Positions 6,075 to 9,279 of a stretch of 9,279 bases of DNA are shown here, in pieces. The stretch covers positions 45,266 through 54,544 of the forward strand of contig DKCF01000076.1 of the NCBI GenBank assembly GCA_002451435.1, written 5' to 3'. Numbering within the stretch: position 1 is the stretch's first letter; every line of letters starts with the position of its first letter. The position numbers were made by a program, and so were the translations under genes. Source of the stretch: Bifidobacterium sp. UBA6881 (GTDB lineage: Bacteria > Actinomycetota > Actinomycetes > Actinomycetales > Bifidobacteriaceae). The notes beneath the pieces are model-generated. The model worked only from the letters and a program-made list of their open reading frames with translations, was not told where the DNA came from and did no database searches.

Positions 6075-7421
6075 ATGGAAAAGAACCTGACCACGGGAAG
6101 CGTGCCGAGGACCATCGTCGTCTTCGCATTGCCGTATCTGCTTTCGTACTTCCTGCAGACGCTGTACGGCATGGCGGATCTGTTCATCGCGGGGCAGTTC
6201 ATCGGCGTGGACGGCATCACCGCGGTCGCCAACGGAAGCCAGGTGCTGTACATGCTCACCGTGGTGATCGTGGGTCTCGCCATGGGATCCACCGTCACCA
6301 TCGGCCGCGCGGTCGGCGCGAACCGACTCGACCGCGCGGCCGAGGCCGTGGGAAACACCATCACCCTGTTCGTGGCGGTGGCGGCGTTGCTCACCGTGAC
6401 GCTTCTGCTCGGCGTACATGGCATCGTCACGCTGATCGGCACGCCGGCGGAGGCGGTGGAAGGCACCACCCAGTACCTGTCCATCTGTTTCGTCGGCATC
6501 CCGTTCATCGTCGCCTACAACATCATCAGTTCGATATTCCGGGGAATGGGCGATTCGAAAAGCCCGATGTGGTTCATCGCCGTGGCCTGCGTATGCAACA
6601 TCGCGTTCGACTACCTGTTCATGGGATGCTTCCGGTTGGGGCCCGCCGGCGCCGCGCTCGGCACCACGCTGGCGCAGACCATCAGCGTGCTTGTGGCGCT
6701 CGTGGCCATCCGGCGCAAACGGACGGGAATCCGGCTGCGCCCCGTCGACTTCAGGCCGCGGCGGGACATGACGGGCGGCATTCTCAAGATAGGCGTGCCC
6801 ACCGCCGTGCAGGACGGCTGCATCCAGGTCGCGTTCATCATCATCACCGTCATCGCCAACCATCGCGGACTGACCGACGCGGCCGCCGTGGGGGTCGTCG
6901 AAAAAGTGATCAGCGCGCTCTTCCTGGTGCCGTCGTCCATGCTGGCGACGGTTTCGGCGGTCTCCGCGCAGAACATCGGAGCCGGCAAGCCCGAACGCGC
7001 GGCGCTCACACTGCGGTACGCGACCCTCATCACCATCATGTACGGCATCGTCGTCTCCATCGTCGTGGAATGCGCGGCAAGCGGCATCGTCGGCCTGTTC
7101 ACCACCGACGCGGCGGTGGTGGCGTCGGGAACGCAATACATCCGCAGCTACATCGTCGACGCGGTCTTCGCCGGCGTCCATTTCTGCTTCACCGGCTTCT
7201 TCGCGGCATACGGACGCTCGTACATCGGCTTCATCCACAACATCATCGCCATCTCGCTGGTGCGCGTGCCGGGCGCCTATCTCGCGTCGAAGCTGTTCCC
7301 GGACACGCTGTTCCCCATGGGCATGGCGGCCCCGGCGGGTTCGCTGCTTTCCGTGCTGATCTGTCTCGGCTTCTACGCATGGCTCAAGCGTGGTGGCCTC
7401 CTTGACGAAGGACGTCGGTGA
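6075..7421 (+). CDS. MATE-family efflux transporter
   Basis: This is a 448-residue integral membrane antiporter of the multidrug and toxic compound extrusion family, expected to export cationic drugs or metabolites in exchange for H+ or Na+. About twelve helices in two six-helix halves fit the family's usual 440-460 residues. Diagnostic stretches include LTTGSVPRTIVVFALP (5-20), MADLFIAGQFIG (33-44) with a membrane Asp35, GMGDSKSP (157-164) after the fourth helix, FDYLFM (178-183), and SAQNIGAGKPERA (297-309) in the second half. The frame is open from 5988, but GGAGGAG at 6064-6070 places the start at ATG 6075. It has its own upstream region and no close partner gene, so it is probably monocistronic. 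The substrate cannot be inferred. After the stop, CGGACGGG (7445-7452) and CCCGTCCG (7477-7484) could form a loose 8-bp stem. Confidence 0.93.
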   Translation: MEKNLTTGSVPRTIVVFALPYLLSYFLQTLYGMADLFIAGQFIGVDGITAVANGSQVLYMLTVVIVGLAMGSTVTIGRAVGANRLDRAAEAVGNTITLFVAVAALLTVTLLLGVHGIVTLIGTPAEAVEGTTQYLSICFVGIPFIVAYNIISSIFRGMGDSKSPMWFIAVACVCNIAFDYLFMGCFRLGPAGAALGTTLAQTISVLVALVAIRRKRTGIRLRPVDFRPRRDMTGGILKIGVPTAVQDGCIQVAFIIITVIANHRGLTDAAAVGVVEKVISALFLVPSSMLATVSAVSAQNIGAGKPERAALTLRYATLITIMYGIVVSIVVECAASGIVGLFTTDAAVVASGTQYIRSYIVDAVFAGVHFCFTGFFAAYGRSYIGFIHNIIAISLVRVPGAYLASKLFPDTLFPMGMAAPAGSLLSVLICLGFYAWLKRGGLLDEGRR

Positions 7422-7559
7422 CGCCGTCCTCGGGCACGACGATTCGGACGGGAACGGATGGCATGCGGCGATTCGGCCCGTCCGCGGCATAGCGCGCGTG
7501 GTCATGCCCTTTTCGGTCTCGCATGGTGAACGCCGCGAAAGGTCGCCGTACGCCGGCGG

Positions 7560-7565
7560 TATACT
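7560..7565 (+). promoter_or_regulatory. -10 element of the predicted fluoride-responsive promoter
   Basis: TATACT (5/6 to consensus) is followed about 8 nt later by the first base of the riboswitch aptamer, which is where transcription would begin. No convincing -35 lies 16-18 nt upstream. The rest of the 7422-7559 spacer holds only the loose stem after the MATE gene and no gene that I can support. Confidence 0.5.
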
Positions 7566-7573
7566 TGGTTCCC

Positions 7574-7634
7574 GGCGATGGGACCCGCCTGAGATTGTAT
7601 GATTTCGAACCGCATTTCCGCTGATGGTTCCTGG
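7574..7634 (+). promoter_or_regulatory. Fluoride riboswitch aptamer (crcB motif)
   Basis: The element begins GGCGATGGGACCCGCC (7574-7589) and ends GCTGATGGTTCCTGG (7620-7634), the two conserved blocks of the crcB RNA. P1 pairs GGCG (7574-7577) with CGCC (7586-7589). The pseudoknot pairs GGGACC (7580-7585) with GGTTCC (7626-7631), including one G-U. The conserved ACCGC lies between them (7609-7613). Two crcB genes follow directly, which is the classic context: fluoride binding raises expression of the exporter. The segment between P1 and ACCGC is about 19 nt, longer than in the compact forms I know. GAACC (7607-7611) can also pair with GGTTC (7626-7630), which excludes the pseudoknot and could be the fluoride-free state. 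Confidence 0.85.
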
Positions 7635-7640
7635 AAACGA

Positions 7641-7719
7641 CATGGGAGGCTGCGTCCCATGCGACGGCGGAACATGCGTTGCGCCGTTCGCGTATGCCAC
7701 AGCGCTTCCACGATGGAAG
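7641..7719 (+). promoter_or_regulatory. Leader hairpins downstream of the fluoride aptamer (candidate expression platform)
   Basis: Three stems follow the aptamer. CATGGGA/TCCCATG (7641-7647 with 7655-7661) has a 7-nt loop. ACGGCG/CGCCGT (7664-7669 with 7682-7687) extends outward as GCG/CGC with one bulged base. CTTCCA/TGGAAG (7705-7710 with 7714-7719) has a 3-nt loop and covers part of the crcB ribosome site AAGAGG (7717-7722). None is followed by a T-run, so control by translation or Rho looks likelier than an intrinsic terminator. Which stem does the switching is not decided by sequence alone. Confidence 0.45.
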
Positions 7720-7730
7720 AGGATGTTGTG

Positions 7731-8150
7731 ATGCAACGGCATATCATTCGTTGTGATGTGATAGGCGTGGTGTTCGTCGGCGGATGCGTCGGCACGGGAT
7801 TGCGGTACGCAAGCTCGTTCATCGCCGATTGGGGAACCTTCCATATCGGCACATTCGTGGCGAACATGGTCGCCTGCTTCGTGTACGCCGCGCTGTCCGC
7901 ATGGCTGTCCGGCGCGCCGTTCAAGGGTCGCGCCAAGGAATACGTGAACCGCGGGTTCGGCATGGGTATGTGCGGAGGATTGTCCACGATGTCCACGCTC
8001 GCCTTGGAGGAATTCACCCTGCTGCATGGCGGCGCGGTTTCCGGCGCTGCGGCCTATTGCGCGGCGACGTTCCTGCTCGGCCTCGCGCTCGCCTATGCCG
8101 GAGCCGTCTTCGGCGCGCGTCTGGCGGCCCGCGGAAGGGAGCTGGCATGA
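7731..8150 (+). CDS. crcB1: Fluoride channel subunit, first of pair
   Basis: This is a 139-residue, four-helix FluC/CrcB subunit that lets fluoride leave the cytoplasm down its electrochemical gradient. Motifs are GGCVGTGLRY (17-26), the pore asparagine Asn45 in TFVANMVACF, and the helix-break signature GMCGGLSTMSTL (79-90). The usual STFSTF is degenerate: Met87 and Leu90 replace the two phenylalanines of the pore's Phe box. ATG 7731 was chosen because AAGAGG (7717-7722) lies 8 nt upstream and the length then fits the family. The in-frame ATG at 7713 lies in the loop of a leader hairpin, and the frame back to 7599 begins inside the aptamer. The stop overlaps the next start as ATGA. Together with the second subunit it should form a heterodimer, as known for paired crcB genes of Gram-positive bacteria. 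Confidence 0.92.
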   Translation: MQRHIIRCDVIGVVFVGGCVGTGLRYASSFIADWGTFHIGTFVANMVACFVYAALSAWLSGAPFKGRAKEYVNRGFGMGMCGGLSTMSTLALEEFTLLHGGAVSGAAAYCAATFLLGLALAYAGAVFGARLAARGRELA

Positions 8151-8515
8151 TGGATATGACTCCCGTACTGGTGTGCCTGTGCGGCGGCGTCGGCGCCGCC
8201 ATGCGCTATATCTGCGATTCCTATATCAAGGCGTTCTGGCATAAGGCGTTTCCCATGTCGACGTTCGTCATCAACGTGGTCGCGGGTTTCCTTGCCGGTC
8301 TGGTGGCCGGTCTCTTCGCGAAGTCCATGGTCCCCGACGGGACGCGGTTGCTGTTGGCCACGGGGTTCCTCGGCGGCTTCTCCACGTTCTCGACCATGAT
8401 GAACGAGACGGTCGGTTTGCTGCGCAAAGGCAGGTTCGCCTGCTTCGCCGGATACCTCGTGGCATCCGTCATCGCGCCGGTCGCCGCCGTCGCCTGCGGT
8501 TATCTGGCGGCATGA
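8147..8515 (+). CDS. crcB2: Fluoride channel subunit, second of pair
   Basis: This is a 122-residue FluC/CrcB subunit, the expected size for the family. It carries GGVGAAMRY (13-21), the pore asparagine Asn43 in TFVINVVAGF, and GFLGGFSTFSTM (73-84), in which Phe81 is kept and Met84 replaces the second Phe. Four hydrophobic helices span the chain. It starts at ATG 8147, overlapping the stop of the first subunit by four bases, with GGGAG (8137-8141) upstream; ATG 8150 is an equally placed alternative. Coupled translation would supply the two subunits in equal amounts for an antiparallel heterodimer. It shares the fluoride riboswitch upstream of the first gene. Confidence 0.93.
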   Translation: MMDMTPVLVCLCGGVGAAMRYICDSYIKAFWHKAFPMSTFVINVVAGFLAGLVAGLFAKSMVPDGTRLLLATGFLGGFSTFSTMMNETVGLLRKGRFACFAGYLVASVIAPVAAVACGYLAA

Positions 8516-8529
8516 CGATTCGCCGCCGT

Positions 8530-8565
8530 CGTGCCGTTCCCGCGGCGTTCCGCTGGAACGGCACG
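8530..8565 (+). terminator. Hairpin after the crcB pair, probable terminator
   Basis: CGTGCCGTTCC (8530-8540) pairs with GGAACGGCACG (8555-8565). Inside, GCGG (8542-8545) pairs with CCGC (8550-8553) around CGTT, leaving a single C/T mismatch. The stem is therefore 11+4 bp. No T-run follows, as for the other hairpins in this window. It starts 14 nt after the crcB2 stop. Confidence 0.5.
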
Positions 8566-8603
8566 GCATGGGCTGGTCATCGTAAATGAGAGGGGCATGT
8601 TCC

Positions 8604-9257
8604 ATGTATGTTCATTCGCGTTTCATGTCGATCGCCTACAAGCTGTGCGTGGCCGCCGTCGGCGCGGCGGCATTGCTGCATGAGTTCGGCGTCGGCCAGG
8701 GCCGGCTCCATCCGGATGCGTGCCTCTATTTCACGAACATCAGCAATATCGCGGTCGTGCTGTATCTGCTGTTCGCGGCGTCGGCGCAATGCCGCCGCCC
8801 GTCGGATTGGGCGATGCCGTCGGCCCCGCTGTGCAAGCACATGCTGACGCTCGGCATCACCGTCACCTTTCTGGTCGCCCATTTCCTGCTCGACCATGGC
8901 ATGGTGTTCACGGGCGGCGAATTCCACTGGGCGAAGCTCGTCGTGCATTACATCGTGCCGATCGGCATGGTCCTGGACTGGCTGCTGTTCGACCGCAAAG
9001 GCACCATGGGGTTTCGCGAGCCATTGATATGGCCGTTGTTCCCATTGGCGTATTTCGGATATGTGGCGCTGTTGATCTACGGATTCGGCGTGCGGGTCCG
9101 TCGGGAAAGCCGCTGGCCGTATGATTTCATCGATGTCGACCGATACGGCGTGGGGCATGTCCTGCTGACCGTGGCGGTGTTGCTCGTCGTGTTCGTCGGG
9201 CTCGGCTACATGGGTGTTCTGGCGGACCGTCTGCTGGGCAGGGCGCCGCGTTCATGA
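8604..9257 (+). CDS. Six-helix integral membrane protein, Pr6Pr-like
   Basis: This 217-residue protein has about six hydrophobic helices (near 10-26, 42-60, 80-97, 102-119, 132-151 and 172-195). It carries stretches I associate with the Pr6Pr membrane-protein family: YFTNISNIAVVLYLLF (42-57), LVVHYIVPIGMVLDWLLF (102-119), PLAYFGYVALLIYG (137-150) and WPYDFIDVDRYG (161-172). The biochemical role of this family is not established to my knowledge. Thr44 and His105, in membrane-proximal conserved motifs, recall the threonine/histidine pair of the eukaryotic AIG1/ADTRP lipid hydrolases of similar topology, but this is speculation. The start is ATG 8604, because GAGAGGGG (8588-8595) lies 8 nt upstream; ATG 8586 is in frame but has no site. 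It sits alone after the hairpin at 8530-8565 and ends 22 nt before the window edge. Confidence 0.8.
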   Translation: MYVHSRFMSIAYKLCVAAVGAAALLHEFGVGQGRLHPDACLYFTNISNIAVVLYLLFAASAQCRRPSDWAMPSAPLCKHMLTLGITVTFLVAHFLLDHGMVFTGGEFHWAKLVVHYIVPIGMVLDWLLFDRKGTMGFREPLIWPLFPLAYFGYVALLIYGFGVRVRRESRWPYDFIDVDRYGVGHVLLTVAVLLVVFVGLGYMGVLADRLLGRAPRS

Positions 9258-9279
9258 CGTGCCGAAAGGCCATCGGATA

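Noticed and set aside
7231..7239. Single DnaA-box-like TCATCCACA inside the MATE gene
   Set aside because: One isolated 8/9 match in coding sequence is expected by chance and is explained by the codons.
7599..7730. Longer N-terminus for the first crcB gene
   Set aside because: The ATG at 7599 lies inside the riboswitch aptamer and the extra residues do not resemble CrcB; the start at 7731 gives the family's length.
5865..8027. Minus-strand open frame of 720 codons across the MATE gene, the fluoride leader and the first crcB gene
   Set aside because: Same His/Arg/Asp/Gly-rich antisense composition, no recognisable domain, and it runs through a riboswitch and two known genes.
7784..8146. Upstream extension of the second crcB frame
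   Set aside because: It overlaps the first crcB gene in another frame and is arginine-rich shadow sequence; the homologous part starts at 8147.
8577..9158. Minus-strand open frame of 193 codons opposite the Pr6Pr-like gene
   Set aside because: The plus strand has a ribosome site, membrane helices and family motifs; the antisense frame has none of these.

Overview
The window is GC-rich and tightly packed, with GGC/GCC/CTG-type codons, AGGAG-like ribosome binding sites and long antisense open frames. It looks like chromosomal DNA of a high-GC actinobacterium. The three-gene transhydrogenase operon, the FACS-type acyl-CoA ligase and the small hairpin-rich spacers fit Bifidobacterium or a close relative. 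That assignment comes from gene style, not from a database match. No rRNA, tRNA, CRISPR array, transposase or phage gene is visible.

Layout. (1) 1-1064, minus strand: 5' half of a long-chain acyl-CoA ligase running off the left edge, with a good sigma-70-type promoter and an adjacent imperfect inverted repeat. (2) 1302-4202, plus strand: the proton-translocating NAD(P) transhydrogenase operon (alpha-1, alpha-2, beta), closed by two consecutive perfect hairpins, the second capped by a UUCG tetraloop. (3) 4412-4466: a compact cluster of DnaA-box-like nonamers, followed by (4) 4559-5926, a 455-residue soluble protein I do not recognise. (5) 6075-7421: a MATE-family multidrug/cation antiporter. 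(6) 7560-8515: a fluoride-resistance unit made of a promoter, a fluoride (crcB-motif) riboswitch aptamer at the predicted 5' end of the transcript, leader hairpins, and two translationally coupled FluC/CrcB subunits. (7) 8604-9257: a six-helix membrane protein that looks like the Pr6Pr family, behind an 11+4 bp hairpin.

How the parts work together. The transhydrogenase uses the proton gradient to make NADPH from NADH, so it links energy state to biosynthesis; the divergent ligase activates fatty acids for lipid metabolism. The crcB pair should form a heterodimeric fluoride channel whose expression is switched on by fluoride through the leader RNA. The MATE gene, the unknown gene and the Pr6Pr-like gene appear to be separate transcription units.

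The observations most worth following are the DnaA-box cluster away from any replication gene, the fluoride leader with an aptamer insertion and a hairpin overlapping the crcB ribosome binding site, the unequal loss of pore phenylalanines in the two CrcB subunits, and the double hairpin after pntB. None is proven to be a new system; the strongest candidates for something undescribed are the DnaA-box cluster and the gene it precedes.
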